A stretch of DNA of 64,000 bases. Origin: Sporosarcina sp. E16_8 (lineage in GTDB: Bacteria; Bacillota; Bacilli; Bacillales_A; Planococcaceae). The DNA lies in assembly GCF_017347095.1 (NCBI RefSeq), contig NZ_JADPRZ010000001.1, positions 308,134 through 372,133 of the forward strand, read 5' to 3'. Within the stretch, counting starts at the first letter, position 1, and each line of letters starts with the position of its first letter. The notes beneath the pieces were generated by a model. The model searched no databases and was not told where the DNA came from. It was given only the letters and a program-made list of their open reading frames with translations. The position numbers and the translations under genes were made by a program. Positions 17,540-26,675 of this stretch are shown here, piece by piece.

Positions 17540-19579
17540 TTAAGCTACAGAGACCTTCTTACTATCGTCATCTTTCTCCCGTGTCATCCACTGGAGTGCG
17601 ACCATTACCACGAACAATACAATCCCGATAATGTCTGTAATAGTTTCTGGGAAAATAAGAAGCATTCCTGTCGCTAAAGCGAACAGGCGCTCAATCCAAT
17701 TACATTTTCGATACCAGAAGCCAATCATTCCTGCACCGATCGCAATCATCCCAATAATGGCGGTGAAAACGACCCATAAAATCTCTGTAACAGGGGCCCC
17801 CATCATGAGCATCGCAGGATTGAATACGAACATGTACGGAATGATAAATGCTGCGATAGCGAGCTTCGCAGAGGTGACGCCTGTTTTAATTGGATCCCCG
17901 CCAGAAATACCTGCTGCTGCGAATGCTGCAAGTGCAACAGGTGGTGTAATGTCTGCAATAATACCAAAATAGAATACAAATAGATGTGCGGACACAGCCA
18001 CAACGATTGGAACAGTTGCTCCAGGGTTATCAAGCATAAGAAGCGTGATAATCGCAGGAGCGGCGATTGTTGACGTTATGACATAGTTCGCTGTTGTCGG
18101 TGAACCCATGCCCAAAACGATTGCAGCAATCATTGTAAAGAACAGAGTCAGGAAGACGTTCCCACCTGCCGCCGAAATCAATCCAGTAGCAAGGCTTAAG
18201 CCTAAACCTGTCTTCACAACAACACCAACGATAATACCGGCACAAGCTGTTGCTGCCGCGACACCAAGCGCTGTACGCGCTCCATCTACCAGTGCATCGA
18301 TCATGTCTTTAAATCCAAGACGCGTTGACTTATCGAATGAGCTGACGATAATCGTTAAGACGATTCCGAGCAACGCTGCTTTCATCGTAGGGATACCAAT
18401 TAATAAAAACACGATAATACCGATAATCGGTAGGAGTAAATATATTTTCTTTAATGTCTTTTTACGGTCAGGAATTTGGTCTTCAGTCATTCCTTTCAGA
18501 CCTACACGCTTCGCTTCAAAGTGTGTCATAATCCAAACTCCTGTGAAATAAAGGAGTGCTGGAATCGCTGCTGCTTTTGCAATTTGCCAGTAGGTAACGC
18601 CGCCTATGAATTCAACCATAAGGAAAGCGGCTGCTCCCATAATCGGAGGCATAATTTGCCCACCCGTCGACGCTGCTGCTTCAACACCGCCAGCAAATTC
18701 CTTTTTATAACCGAGTTTTTTCATCATCGGAATTGTATATGAACCTGATCCGACAACGTTTGCAACCGAACTTCCTGAAATCGTACCTTGTAAAGCACTT
18801 GAGAAGATGGCAACTTTAGCCGGTCCACCTACTAAACGACCTGCCAACACAACCGCAAGATCGTTGAAATAAGCTCCAACCCCTGTTTTGACAAGGAATG
18901 CTCCAAATAACAGGAACACGAAGATGAATGTAGAAGATACACTAATTGGCGTACCTAAAATTCCATCTGTCGTGAAAAACATTAATTGAACGACACTTTT
19001 TAGATCTTGTCCACGGTGTGCAAGGAATCCTGGGAAATAAGGTCCAAAAAATGCATAGACTAAAAATACAGCTGAGATAATTGTAATCGGCATTCCAACC
19101 GCTCTTCTTGCGGCCTCCATGGTCAAAAGGATAGCTAGTACCCCGACGACTATATCAAGTGTCGATACACGACCAACACGTAACACCAGATCACCGATGA
19201 GTAGCGGCCAATAAAGTCCGACTCCTATTGCCAATAGCGCCAAAATCATATCGTAAAATGGTACCTTATTTCGCTCGCTCTTAATTTTTTTCTTAGCTGG
19301 AAACAGGATAAAGATTAAAGATAATGCAAATCCTAAGTGAATTGAACGTTGAATGTACGCCGTAAAAGGAGTCCCAATCGCTGTGTACAATTGAAATATG
19401 GAAAATGCCAGTAAACCAAAAAATACGATTTTCTTAAATATTCCTGTAACATCACGTGTATTCGATTCTGGGTCAAACTTTTGAAGAATTTCAAGTTGTT
19501 CTTCTTCTGACAGCATTTTAAACTCTTCTGTTTGCGTTTCTAGCTCTAGTTCATCGTTCCGTTTTGGTTGTTTTTCCAT
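17540..19579 (-). CDS. TRAP transporter fused small/large permease (4TM/12TM type)
   Basis: A 679-residue membrane protein fusing DctQ- and DctM-like parts, as in TAXI-type TRAP systems. A charged N-terminal stretch of about 50 residues precedes many hydrophobic segments; conserved DctM-like stretches include SGSSVANVVGSGSYTIPMMKK and EAAASTGGQIMPPIMGA. It couples Na+ or H+ entry to uptake of an organic anion bound by the partner receptor. The start overlaps the end of the DUF1850 gene by 29 bp, so the operon order is receptor, DUF1850, permease. The substrate is not identifiable. Confidence 0.9.
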   Translation of the reverse strand: MEKQPKRNDELELETQTEEFKMLSEEEQLEILQKFDPESNTRDVTGIFKKIVFFGLLAFSIFQLYTAIGTPFTAYIQRSIHLGFALSLIFILFPAKKKIKSERNKVPFYDMILALLAIGVGLYWPLLIGDLVLRVGRVSTLDIVVGVLAILLTMEAARRAVGMPITIISAVFLVYAFFGPYFPGFLAHRGQDLKSVVQLMFFTTDGILGTPISVSSTFIFVFLLFGAFLVKTGVGAYFNDLAVVLAGRLVGGPAKVAIFSSALQGTISGSSVANVVGSGSYTIPMMKKLGYKKEFAGGVEAAASTGGQIMPPIMGAAAFLMVEFIGGVTYWQIAKAAAIPALLYFTGVWIMTHFEAKRVGLKGMTEDQIPDRKKTLKKIYLLLPIIGIIVFLLIGIPTMKAALLGIVLTIIVSSFDKSTRLGFKDMIDALVDGARTALGVAAATACAGIIVGVVVKTGLGLSLATGLISAAGGNVFLTLFFTMIAAIVLGMGSPTTANYVITSTIAAPAIITLLMLDNPGATVPIVVAVSAHLFVFYFGIIADITPPVALAAFAAAGISGGDPIKTGVTSAKLAIAAFIIPYMFVFNPAMLMMGAPVTEILWVVFTAIIGMIAIGAGMIGFWYRKCNWIERLFALATGMLLIFPETITDIIGIVLFVVMVALQWMTREKDDDSKKVSVA

Positions 19580-20090
19580 TCATATTAACTCCTTTAAGCA
19601 TTTGATAAAGAGAGAGTTTCGCAACACGAAATGTGTAGGATTTTCCCCTCACCAACTGTTTCTTTAAATTTAGTTCATTGCCTAAGTATCGAAAAGCTAA
19701 TTCTGCATCTACATCGCCAATTAACATGACAAATGAATCTATAACATTGTCATCGTATGTAAGCGTGTACAAACCATCTTTCATCGTGAAGGTTTCTCCA
19801 TCTTCCTCGTTACCCGGTAGCCCGATAGCAAAATCTTCATATTGCATTGACAAGAGCCGAATTTCATTATCCATAGTCGCTTCATATGATTCTATGACGT
19901 TAGACAAATGTATGGAATGGACATATCTAATTTGAAATTCATTGTCACTTTCTAAAGGTACATAAAATACTTTTGGATTCTCCACACGATGTTCAGTAAA
20001 TGTAAATGCTGTTTTTATCGGAATAAATAAAACTAGAAAAACTAGTAATATAAAACAAAGAATTAGCGGTACAACTTTTTTTTTGTTCAC
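19551..20090 (-). CDS. DUF1850 protein of the TAXI-TRAP operon
   Basis: 179 residues with one N-terminal membrane segment (residues 5-30) and an exported beta-rich domain containing RYVHSIHLSNVIESYE and MQYEDFAIGLPG. DUF1850 proteins are usually found between TAXI receptors and fused TRAP permeases, as here. Their role is unknown; an accessory or assembly function for the transporter is inferred from position. It overlaps the permease start by 29 bp. Confidence 0.75.
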   Translation of the reverse strand: MNKKKVVPLILCFILLVFLVLFIPIKTAFTFTEHRVENPKVFYVPLESDNEFQIRYVHSIHLSNVIESYEATMDNEIRLLSMQYEDFAIGLPGNEEDGETFTMKDGLYTLTYDDNVIDSFVMLIGDVDAELAFRYLGNELNLKKQLVRGKSYTFRVAKLSLYQMLKGVNMNGKTTKTER

Positions 20091-20171
20091 CCGCCTCTTC
20101 CTTTCTGATTATATAAAAGAATGGGCGGCTGAAGCATAAAGCCTCGCCACCCCGCTAAAAAACATTAATTA

Positions 20172-21161
20172 TTACTTCAGTTCATCAAAGTATTTCTGAG
20201 CCCCTGGGTGAACCGTTATTCCGATACCATTAAGACCATTTTCAGCTTTGATTAATTTCCCTTTTGCATGTTGAAGTTTAGAAGCGTTATCGTAAATTGC
20301 TTTTGTAATTTCATAAGCCAAGTCTTCAGGTATCTCATTTTGAATAACCAACATAGCACCAACTGAAACTGCTGGCGTTTCAGCTGCCATTCCGTATGTG
20401 CCTGAAGGAATTATTTCTTTAGCATAGTAAGGATACTTTTTGATCAATTCATCTGCTTTTGCATCTTCAACCGGAACAACATATACAGACGCAACGGCAT
20501 TTAGGCCTTCAACCGCCCCTGTTGGCGTTCCTGCTGTTATGAAAGCAGCGTCAATTTGACCCGCTTGTAAACTTTCTGTAGATTCACCAAAGTCAAGACT
20601 TTGTGCCTTGATATCATCCATTGTTAGTCCATGGATTTCCAGTAACTGTTCTGCATTTGCGTAAGTACCAGAACCTGGCGCACCTACGGATACATTTTTT
20701 CCTTTTAAATCAGCGTATGTTTTGATTCCGCTTTTTTCAAGTGTTACCAATTGAACAGTTTCAGGGTACAATGCACCAATTGCCGAAACATTGTCAATCT
20801 TTTCTCCCTCAAACATCAACTCACCTTTTGAGGCATAGTAAGCGATATCCGTTTGAACAAATGCAATATCGCCTTTACCATCTTGAAGTGCTGTCATATT
20901 CGCAGCAGATGCTTGTGAAACTTCAGCAGTTGTTTTAACGCCTGTTGCTTCTGTAATATAGTCAGCAAATGACCCACCAAGCGGATAATATGTTCCTGTT
21001 GTTCCCCCAGTTAAAACACTAAGAAACTTGTAATCTTTTTTATCTTTACCAGCGTCGGCTTCTTTCTCAGTAGTCCCTGTATCGCCTGAGTTACATGCTG
21101 ATAGTACTAGTAATGCAATCATCATAATAAATGCAAACAATCGCAATTGCTTTTTCTTCAT
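20172..21161 (-). CDS. TAXI-family TRAP transporter solute receptor (lipoprotein)
   Basis: 329 residues. The signal peptide MKKKQLRLFAFIMMIALLVL ends in the lipobox LSAC, so the receptor is lipid-anchored outside the membrane. The mature part has TAXI hallmarks: LTGGTTGTYYPLGGSFADYI near the start, QTDIAYYASKGE, and GAPGSGTYANAEQLLE. It captures an organic anion (TAXI systems include glutamate- and dicarboxylate-type substrates) for the fused permease encoded downstream. It is first in the operon. Confidence 0.9.
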   Translation of the reverse strand: MKKKQLRLFAFIMMIALLVLSACNSGDTGTTEKEADAGKDKKDYKFLSVLTGGTTGTYYPLGGSFADYITEATGVKTTAEVSQASAANMTALQDGKGDIAFVQTDIAYYASKGELMFEGEKIDNVSAIGALYPETVQLVTLEKSGIKTYADLKGKNVSVGAPGSGTYANAEQLLEIHGLTMDDIKAQSLDFGESTESLQAGQIDAAFITAGTPTGAVEGLNAVASVYVVPVEDAKADELIKKYPYYAKEIIPSGTYGMAAETPAVSVGAMLVIQNEIPEDLAYEITKAIYDNASKLQHAKGKLIKAENGLNGIGITVHPGAQKYFDELK

Positions 21162-21311
21162 TCAATTTCATCCCCTTAAGTGTGATAATTCTCTATTAAC
21201 CTAAAATACATCTTACCATGAAGTCTCTCTATTTTGTCAATAAAATTTAAAAATTAATCAGATTTCTGCAAGCGTTTACAAGTCTTTCTACATACACTCT
21301 TCGTCAAATTC

Positions 21312-21346
21312 AAAAAACACCCGAAAGGAAGATCCCCTCGGGTGTG
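21312..21346 (-). terminator. Terminator after the PgpA-like gene
   Basis: CACCCGA/TCGGGTG hairpin followed by six T on the minus strand. Confidence 0.8.
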
Positions 21347-21358
21347 TGCAATTAGTCA

Positions 21359-21943
21359 CTATATTTTTGCACCCTTCACTTTCGTTTCAGGCATCGTTTC
21401 CTCAGGTAGAATGTCTTCAAATGTTTCGCCCGCTTCTTGAAGATCGCGTGTTCTATGTGCGATTCTTGAAGCTGCACAAGCGGCAACACTAGCAACCAGG
21501 TCATCTAGAAACGTATGGATAGCTTGACCTTTTTTCGTGTCTAGCTCGTTAATGATACCCATTTTATTTTTATCGAGATGACCAAATGTCGTTACCGCAA
21601 TAGAACCATATGTAAACACGGCACCTAGTGCGATTGTTTCATCAACCCCAAACAAACCTTCGTCCGATTCAACAATTTGTTGTAATGGCGCTGACAATTT
21701 TCCTTGTTCTGCCAACTCGTCTAATTCAATTCCCACAAGAATCGCATGCTGAAGTTCCCGTTTTCGCAGCACACCTTCAATAGATTCAATACAGTGGGCC
21801 ATTGTAAGACCTTCGTTATACGGGTATTGCAGATCATAGACGATTTCAGCAATGGCTTCCAGTGTCACACCGCGCCGTTTCAAAGCCGCTTTCGTCGCTT
21901 CAGTCACAACTTTTGAATGTACAATTTTTGTATCATCATGCAT
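21359..21943 (-). CDS. PgpA/YutG-family protein (phosphatidylglycerophosphatase A type)
   Basis: 194 residues from the ATG at 21943 (MHDDTKIVHSKVVTEA), placed behind GGACGGG. The conserved PgpA core includes DLQYPYNEGLTMAHCIES and FLDDLVASVAACAASR. The E. coli family dephosphorylates phosphatidylglycerol phosphate; the Firmicute YutG branch is soluble and less well characterised, so catalysis on that substrate is inferred. It stands alone, with its own terminator. Confidence 0.75.
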   Translation of the reverse strand: MHDDTKIVHSKVVTEATKAALKRRGVTLEAIAEIVYDLQYPYNEGLTMAHCIESIEGVLRKRELQHAILVGIELDELAEQGKLSAPLQQIVESDEGLFGVDETIALGAVFTYGSIAVTTFGHLDKNKMGIINELDTKKGQAIHTFLDDLVASVAACAASRIAHRTRDLQEAGETFEDILPEETMPETKVKGAKI

Positions 21944-22054
21944 TCCCGTCCAACCCCTTTTATAGTTAGTATATAAACAGAACACAACTATTATACCTGA
22001 CCTTGACGTTATGATACAATTTCAATATACACGCAATTTGAGGAGGCAACCAGA

Positions 22055-22777
22055 GTGAAATACGGAAAAATAGAAGATATAACAATTTACAGTAAAGCAC
22101 TAGACGAGGAAATGCAGTTGCTCATTCATTTGCCCAACAACTTTTCTCCTCTCTATAAATATTCAGTGCTGATCGCATCTGATGGTAAAGATTATTTCCA
22201 GTTTGGACGTATAGGACGGGTCGTTGACGAATTGATTGACGCCGAAGAAATTGAAAATGTTATTGTAGTAGGTGTTCCTTATAAGAGTGTCAAAGAACGC
22301 AGGCGCATGTATCATCCGGATGGTGACAGACGCGTTGCCTATACCCGCTTCCTGGCTCATGAACTTGTACCGTTCATTGACGACAATTATCCAACTTATC
22401 AAATTGGTGCAGGCAGGGCTCTTATCGGTGATTCCTTGGCAGCAACGATATCTCTTCTTACTGCATCCAAGTATCCCAATATATTCGGGAAAGTAATCAT
22501 GCATTCCCCTTACGTCAATGATTTAGTGCTTGAAAAGGTGGAAGCTTCGGAAGACCCTTCCCGTTTCTCGATTTATCATGTGATTGGGAAGGAAGAAACC
22601 CACGTAAACACGCAAGTTGATGGCGTTCAAGACTTCCTTACGCCTAACCGGTCATTAAACGAATTAATTGAAAGAAAAGGCTTCCCTTATTTCTATGATG
22701 AATTCAATGGAGACCATACCTGGAAACATTGGCAACCCGATGTCCGCCGCGCCATTCAAATGGTTTTTGGGCATTAA
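22055..22777 (+). CDS. yjcH: YjcH-like alpha/beta hydrolase (esterase family)
   Basis: 240 residues, GTG start behind GAGGAGGCAACCAGA. It is an esterase-D-like alpha/beta hydrolase: the nucleophile Ser lies in ALIGDSLAATISLL (near residue 128) and a C-terminal His in NGDHTWKHW. B. subtilis has the same trio yjcH, yjcG, yjcF with spoVIF close by. The natural substrate is unknown. Confidence 0.85.
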   Translation: MKYGKIEDITIYSKALDEEMQLLIHLPNNFSPLYKYSVLIASDGKDYFQFGRIGRVVDELIDAEEIENVIVVGVPYKSVKERRRMYHPDGDRRVAYTRFLAHELVPFIDDNYPTYQIGAGRALIGDSLAATISLLTASKYPNIFGKVIMHSPYVNDLVLEKVEASEDPSRFSIYHVIGKEETHVNTQVDGVQDFLTPNRSLNELIERKGFPYFYDEFNGDHTWKHWQPDVRRAIQMVFGH

Positions 22778-22861
22778 TTCAGACAAAACGGACATATTTT
22801 CAGTTATTCTGCTATAATCAAATTTATAAAGTAAAAACAATTATTCTAGGAGGTTTTCATT

Positions 22862-23377
22862 ATGAAATACGGCGTCGTTGCATTCCCATCAAAGAAACTA
22901 CAGGACTTGGCAAATGCTTACAGAAAAAGATATGATCCGCATTATGCACAAATCACACCGCATTTGACTGTTAAAGGTGTATTCGAAGCCAATGATCAAG
23001 AGATTGAAGAAGTTGCAAAGGCAATTAAAGAAGTAACAAAAAAACACGGTCCTTTTGAATTGAACGTTTCAAAAGTGGGAACATTCGCTCCTATCACAAA
23101 TACAATTTATTTTAAGGCTATTCTTAATGATGAATTAGCTGCTTTGCATAAAGACCTGAACAACGATTTCTTCGGTGATAAACCTGAGTTTACATTCGTT
23201 CCCCACGTGACGATTGCACAAAAACTTTCTTCTGGCGAACACGATGATATTATTGGTCAACTGAAAATGGTTGGTGTCGATCACTCTGAAACAATTGATC
23301 GTTTGCACCTTACTTATCAGCTTGAAGACGGCTCATGGACGGTTTATGAAACATTCCGCCTTGACGAGGATAACTGA
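22862..23377 (+). CDS. yjcG: YjcG-like 2H phosphoesterase
   Basis: 171 residues, ATG behind AGGAGG. The two HxT/S-type motifs that define the 2H (LigT/2'-5' RNA ligase-like) fold are present: PHLTVKG near residue 40 and PHVTIAQ near 118. Related enzymes open cyclic phosphodiesters; the YjcG substrate is unknown. The gene follows yjcH by 85 bp and precedes yjcF by 3 bp. Confidence 0.85.
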   Translation: MKYGVVAFPSKKLQDLANAYRKRYDPHYAQITPHLTVKGVFEANDQEIEEVAKAIKEVTKKHGPFELNVSKVGTFAPITNTIYFKAILNDELAALHKDLNNDFFGDKPEFTFVPHVTIAQKLSSGEHDDIIGQLKMVGVDHSETIDRLHLTYQLEDGSWTVYETFRLDEDN

Positions 23378-23380
23378 ACA

Positions 23381-23821
23381 TTGTTTGAAGTAAGATTCGC
23401 GACTTCTGACCTTGAACAAGAAGATGCTTTTTCTGTCAGAAGGAAAGTGTTCGTGGAAGAACAAGGCGTACCACTCAACCTTGAACTAGATCATTTCGAT
23501 AAAACTGCAGCACACTTCGTTGTCTATTCATCAGAATCTCCAATCGGCGCAGGCCGTATTAGGGAAATCAACGATGGAATCGGGAAAGTTGAACGTGTCT
23601 GTATTTTAGCCGAGTATCGGGGAAAACATTTAGGAAACCTTGTCATGCATGCACTTGAAGAGCATGCTGAAAAAACTGACATGAATAAAATTATTTTGAA
23701 TGCCCAATCATATGCAGTTCCTTTTTATGAGAAGTTAGGCTATGTCATTACTTCGCCTGAATTCATGGATGCGGACATCCCGCATCGTGCAATGGAAAAA
23801 GTTATGGCGAGAAAAGCGTAA
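23381..23821 (+). CDS. yjcF: YjcF-like GNAT acetyltransferase
   Basis: 146 residues with a TTG start 3 bp after yjcG; GAGG in the tail of yjcG serves as ribosome site. The GNAT acetyl-CoA loop is recognisable in VCILAEYRGKHLGNLVMHAL (residues about 67-86), followed by AVPFYEKLGYV. Substrate unknown. The final codons and stop lie inside a dispersed repeat (copy B of R1), so the repeat may have supplied the present C-terminus. Confidence 0.85.
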   Translation: MFEVRFATSDLEQEDAFSVRRKVFVEEQGVPLNLELDHFDKTAAHFVVYSSESPIGAGRIREINDGIGKVERVCILAEYRGKHLGNLVMHALEEHAEKTDMNKIILNAQSYAVPFYEKLGYVITSPEFMDADIPHRAMEKVMARKA

Positions 23822-23912
23822 GGCACCAACAAGCGCAAGCGCCATGATTAGACCCGAAAAGCGCTGGAGTCTAGACAACGACCCTAGTAGACAAAACTTA
23901 TACTATCTTATA
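23811..23912 (+). repeat. Dispersed repeat R1, copy B
   Basis: Begins AGAAAAGCGTAAGGC inside the last codons of yjcF and carries GCGCTGGAGTCTAGACAAC and CCCTAGTAGA, then a diverged tail (AAAACTTATACTATCTTAT). Best match is copy A. Confidence 0.7.
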
Positions 23913-23921
23913 TTTTTAGTT

Positions 23922-23966
23922 AAAAAAGTTCGCATTGCTTAGATAAGCAATGCGAACTTTTTTTTT
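23922..23966. terminator. Bidirectional terminator between yjcF and the 99-residue hypothetical gene
   Basis: GTTCGCATTGCTT/AAGCAATGCGAAC, a perfect 13-bp stem with 4-nt loop, six A upstream and nine T downstream. Confidence 0.9.
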
Positions 23967-23974
23967 ATAATCAG

Positions 23975-24274
23975 TTATACATAGGCATTTATCGCGATGC
24001 CTTTCCCTACTACCTTGGCAATTAGCGGTGATAGATTAACTGGATTGGGATGGATAAACCCTTGATATTCCAAAGGAGCTGATACAATAGGCTTACCTTC
24101 CTCTTCGTCCTTTTCTCGCTCTTGATGCGAGGACTCTTTAAATTCATCCAAAAAGTCTGAATTTAATTTAATTTTGTTCACTCGTTCGATATATGCAAAA
24201 TTATAAGCTTCCATACTTAATCGATTCGCATATATTTGAGATTGAATTGGTTGAATTGGTAATATATAACCCAT
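23975..24274 (-). CDS. Hypothetical protein, 99 residues, next to spore genes
   Basis: The start at 24274 (MGYILPIQPIQSQIYANR) has GGAGGTG 6 nt upstream. A longer frame without a ribosome site is rejected. The protein is soluble, has a charged Glu/Lys-rich middle (KESSHQEREKDEEEGK) and a short hydrophobic C-terminus. I do not recognise a family. Its position beside spoVIF suggests, but does not show, a late sporulation role. Confidence 0.65.
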   Translation of the reverse strand: MGYILPIQPIQSQIYANRLSMEAYNFAYIERVNKIKLNSDFLDEFKESSHQEREKDEEEGKPIVSAPLEYQGFIHPNPVNLSPLIAKVVGKGIAINAYV

Positions 24275-24363
24275 TGTAAACACCTCCATTTTCACTAGTA
24301 CTATTACTATATCCACAAGTTGGTATTATTAAACCTATTATTCTATTTTTTCGCGATTTTTTT

Positions 24364-24618
24364 TTATTGACGGCCAAGCATATCTTGAATATCTTTAATA
24401 TTAACTGCTTTGCCATTTTTCACGATAGAATTAACAAGCTCATCTTCTGTCTGCTGAGGTACTTCTTTTTTCGCAAGCTTCCCGACTTTTCGAATAATTT
24501 TCCTCACTTGCCGTTCATCATTGAAATCCGCATATTGGATTGCATTCGCAAGCGCAAAAACCTCTTCCATCGGGACCCCTGTTTTTGATTCGATTTTCCG
24601 GAAAAATGAATCATTCAT
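24364..24618 (-). CDS. spoVIF: Stage VI sporulation protein F
   Basis: 84 residues matching the small helical SpoVIF (YjcC) family: FFRKIESKTGVPMEEVFALA at the N-terminus and ERQVRKIIRKVGKLAKK in the middle. In B. subtilis it is made late in the mother cell and is needed for coat assembly and spore resistance. AAGGGGGG precedes the start. Proximity to yjcF-yjcH matches the B. subtilis map. Confidence 0.85.
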   Translation of the reverse strand: MNDSFFRKIESKTGVPMEEVFALANAIQYADFNDERQVRKIIRKVGKLAKKEVPQQTEDELVNSIVKNGKAVNIKDIQDMLGRQ

Positions 24619-24635
24619 CTATTATCCCCCCCTTT

Positions 24636-24782
24636 TTATACACAAAAAGTGCGGCCCACAATGATAAGCAAGATGAATAGAACCACAATCAGGCAAAATG
24701 TCGAACCGCTGCCTCTTTCATTTTCACAACCGCCACAACCGCCGCCGTATCCTCCACCGTAAGAATTACATCCTCCAAACAT
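24636..24782 (-). CDS. YjcZ-family tiny sporulation membrane peptide
   Basis: 48 residues: a Gly/Cys-rich head (GGGYGGGCGGC) and a C-terminal membrane helix FCLIVVLFILLIIVGRTFCV, the signature of the small Bacillus YjcZ-type peptides. The start at 24782 follows GAAGGGGG; an upstream extension to 24896 overlaps spoVAEb and is not believable. Function unknown; such peptides are usually made in sporulation. Confidence 0.8.
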   Translation of the reverse strand: MFGGCNSYGGGYGGGCGGCENERGSGSTFCLIVVLFILLIIVGRTFCV

Positions 24783-24849
24783 AATAATACCCCCTTCCTT
24801 TCTTCGTATCCTATGCGGACACATGAAGAATGAAGAGGGCGCATGACTA

Positions 24850-25212
24850 TTAAACCTTTCCTTTCGATTTAAAAATAACAGATGCAATGAATCCAAATAG
24901 AATTGCTGAACTAATTCCTGAACTTGTTACTTCAAACATACCCGTCACAACACCAATGAGACCGTGTTTTTCAGCTTCTGCCATTGCACCATGCGTCAAG
25001 GCATTGCCGAAAGATGTAATTGGTATCGTTGCTCCCGCTCCAGCAAAATCGATGAGCGGTTCATAAAGACCTAAGCCGTCTAACACCGAACCCGCGACGA
25101 CCAAGATACACAATGTATGTGCCGGGGTCAGTTTTGCCACGTCAAACAACAGCTGTCCCACAACGCAAATGAGTCCCCCTACAATAAATGCTGTAATGAA
25201 TATCGAAACCAT
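24850..25212 (-). CDS. spoVAE: Stage V sporulation protein AEb
   Basis: 120 residues, strongly hydrophobic, with the SpoVAE repeats FVGGLICVVGQ-like and GAGATIPITSFGNALTHGAM. It belongs to the SpoVA channel that loads and releases dipicolinic acid in spores. The start is the ATG at 25212; a GTG at 25221 directly after the spoVAD stop is the alternative. It is third in the spoVAC-AD-AEb series. Confidence 0.88.
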   Translation of the reverse strand: MVSIFITAFIVGGLICVVGQLLFDVAKLTPAHTLCILVVAGSVLDGLGLYEPLIDFAGAGATIPITSFGNALTHGAMAEAEKHGLIGVVTGMFEVTSSGISSAILFGFIASVIFKSKGKV

Positions 25213-25221
25213 AATCCACAC

Positions 25222-26223
25222 TCATTTCATTGTTAATTCGATTGCATGCGCAATGCACGGAATCGTATCACCTTGTTGAAATGATAACGGTGATAATAGC
25301 GCGCCCGTCGCAATTAGAAGGACCCGTTTATAGTCACCCGCCCTCATTTTATCAATTACTTCCGTTAAGAAAATGGCGGCAGAACAACCTGCACCACTTG
25401 CCCCCGATAAAAAGGACGGATCTGCACCGTAAAATTCTTTGCCTGCATCCCGGAAGTTTTTAGTCACGTCAATGCCTTGATTGCCTGCAAGTTTTTTATA
25501 TAACTCAAAACCAGTTTTCCCAAGGTCTCCTGTCATGATCACATCATAGTCTTTCACATCTTTATTGTGACCTGTAAGATGGCGGGTAAGCGTATCTGCC
25601 GCTGCCGGTGCCATCGCTGCCCCCATATTTAGCGGATCGGTCATTCCCAGATCTATTACACATCCGATTGTTCCGCATTCTATAGAAGGAAATCCTTTTT
25701 TATAAGGTGTAACAGCTGCTACCCCTGCTGCTGTTACGGTCCATTGAGCAGTCTCAGGTTTCTGAGCACCGTACTCGTTAGGATAACGAAATTGTCGTTC
25801 AACTGCATTATGCTGACTAGATGCCCCCGCAATAGCGCATTTCGACATGCCCGTTTCTGTCAGCAACGCCGCCATTAAAAGCGAAGATACTGATGTTGCA
25901 CAAGCTGAAAACAGGCCAATGTACGGAATTCCCACCGTTGCAGCCGCAAAATTTGAGGGTGTCATCTGGTTAATAAGGTCACCAATTAACATGAAATCTG
26001 CGTCGCTTGGTACAGAATCCACTTTGCTTAACGCAATCATGCACGCATCTTCCATCATTTTTGCGTGACCATGCTCATTTGTTTTCGCTTCACAGCGCTC
26101 ATCCTCGTATATTTTATCAAATTTATCGACGAACTGACTTTTCTTTTCTAACGGACCCGCTGTAACACCTGTTGCCACAATGGATGGTGTCGTTTTGAAT
26201 GTCAAGAGACCGCGCGCTACCAT
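25222..26223 (-). CDS. spoVAD: Stage V sporulation protein AD
   Basis: 333 residues with a thiolase-like fold; SpoVAD binds dipicolinic acid directly in B. subtilis. Conserved stretches include GLFSACATSVSSLLMAAL, GASSQHNAVERQFRYPNEYG and GASGAGCSAAIFLTEVIDKM. The start ATG overlaps the stop of spoVAC by 7 nt (ATGG/TAG), showing translational coupling. It is the cytosol-facing part of the DPA channel complex. Confidence 0.93.
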   Translation of the reverse strand: MVARGLLTFKTTPSIVATGVTAGPLEKKSQFVDKFDKIYEDERCEAKTNEHGHAKMMEDACMIALSKVDSVPSDADFMLIGDLINQMTPSNFAAATVGIPYIGLFSACATSVSSLLMAALLTETGMSKCAIAGASSQHNAVERQFRYPNEYGAQKPETAQWTVTAAGVAAVTPYKKGFPSIECGTIGCVIDLGMTDPLNMGAAMAPAAADTLTRHLTGHNKDVKDYDVIMTGDLGKTGFELYKKLAGNQGIDVTKNFRDAGKEFYGADPSFLSGASGAGCSAAIFLTEVIDKMRAGDYKRVLLIATGALLSPLSFQQGDTIPCIAHAIELTMK

Positions 26224-26675
26224 GATACAACACCAAACTTTACAAGTATCGTCTTAATGAGCGCTACGATAAATGCAGAAAATACGCCGAAGAGAATGAC
26301 CGACCCCGCCAGTTTGAACATATTCCCACCTACTCCAAGAACATATCCTTCTGTCTTATGTTCAATTGCTGCTGAAATGACAGCATTTCCGAAACCTGTA
26401 ATTGGAACGGCACTCCCCGCCCCTCCAAATTGGGCGATTTTCTTATACAATCCAAAACCCGTTAACAGCATCGCAAAAAATATCATCGTTGCGACAGTGG
26501 GATTACTGGCTGTCTGTTGCGTAAAATCAAAATATGTCATATAAAATAGTGACACAAATTGGCCAACTAAACAAATTGTTCCTCCCGTCAGAAACGCAAA
26601 AATGATATTCCGCATCAATGGTCTTTTAGGGGAAATTTCCTTCTCTAACTTCGCATATTTTTTTTCGTCCATCAT
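26217..26675 (-). CDS. spoVAC: Stage V sporulation protein AC
   Basis: 152 residues with about four or five membrane segments after a charged head (KEISPKRPLMRNIIFAFLTG). SpoVAC is a mechanosensitive membrane part of the dipicolinate channel. Motifs GGAGSAVPITGFGNAVISAA and GFGLYKKIAQFGG are typical. It overlaps the lipoprotein gene upstream by 4 nt and spoVAD downstream by 7 nt. Confidence 0.93.
   Translation of the reverse strand: MMDEKKYAKLEKEISPKRPLMRNIIFAFLTGGTICLVGQFVSLFYMTYFDFTQQTASNPTVATMIFFAMLLTGFGLYKKIAQFGGAGSAVPITGFGNAVISAAIEHKTEGYVLGVGGNMFKLAGSVILFGVFSAFIVALIKTILVKFGVVSW

Noticed and set aside
18108..18551. 147-codon frame opposite the TRAP permease
   Set aside because: Antisense to a strongly conserved membrane region and without a ribosome site.
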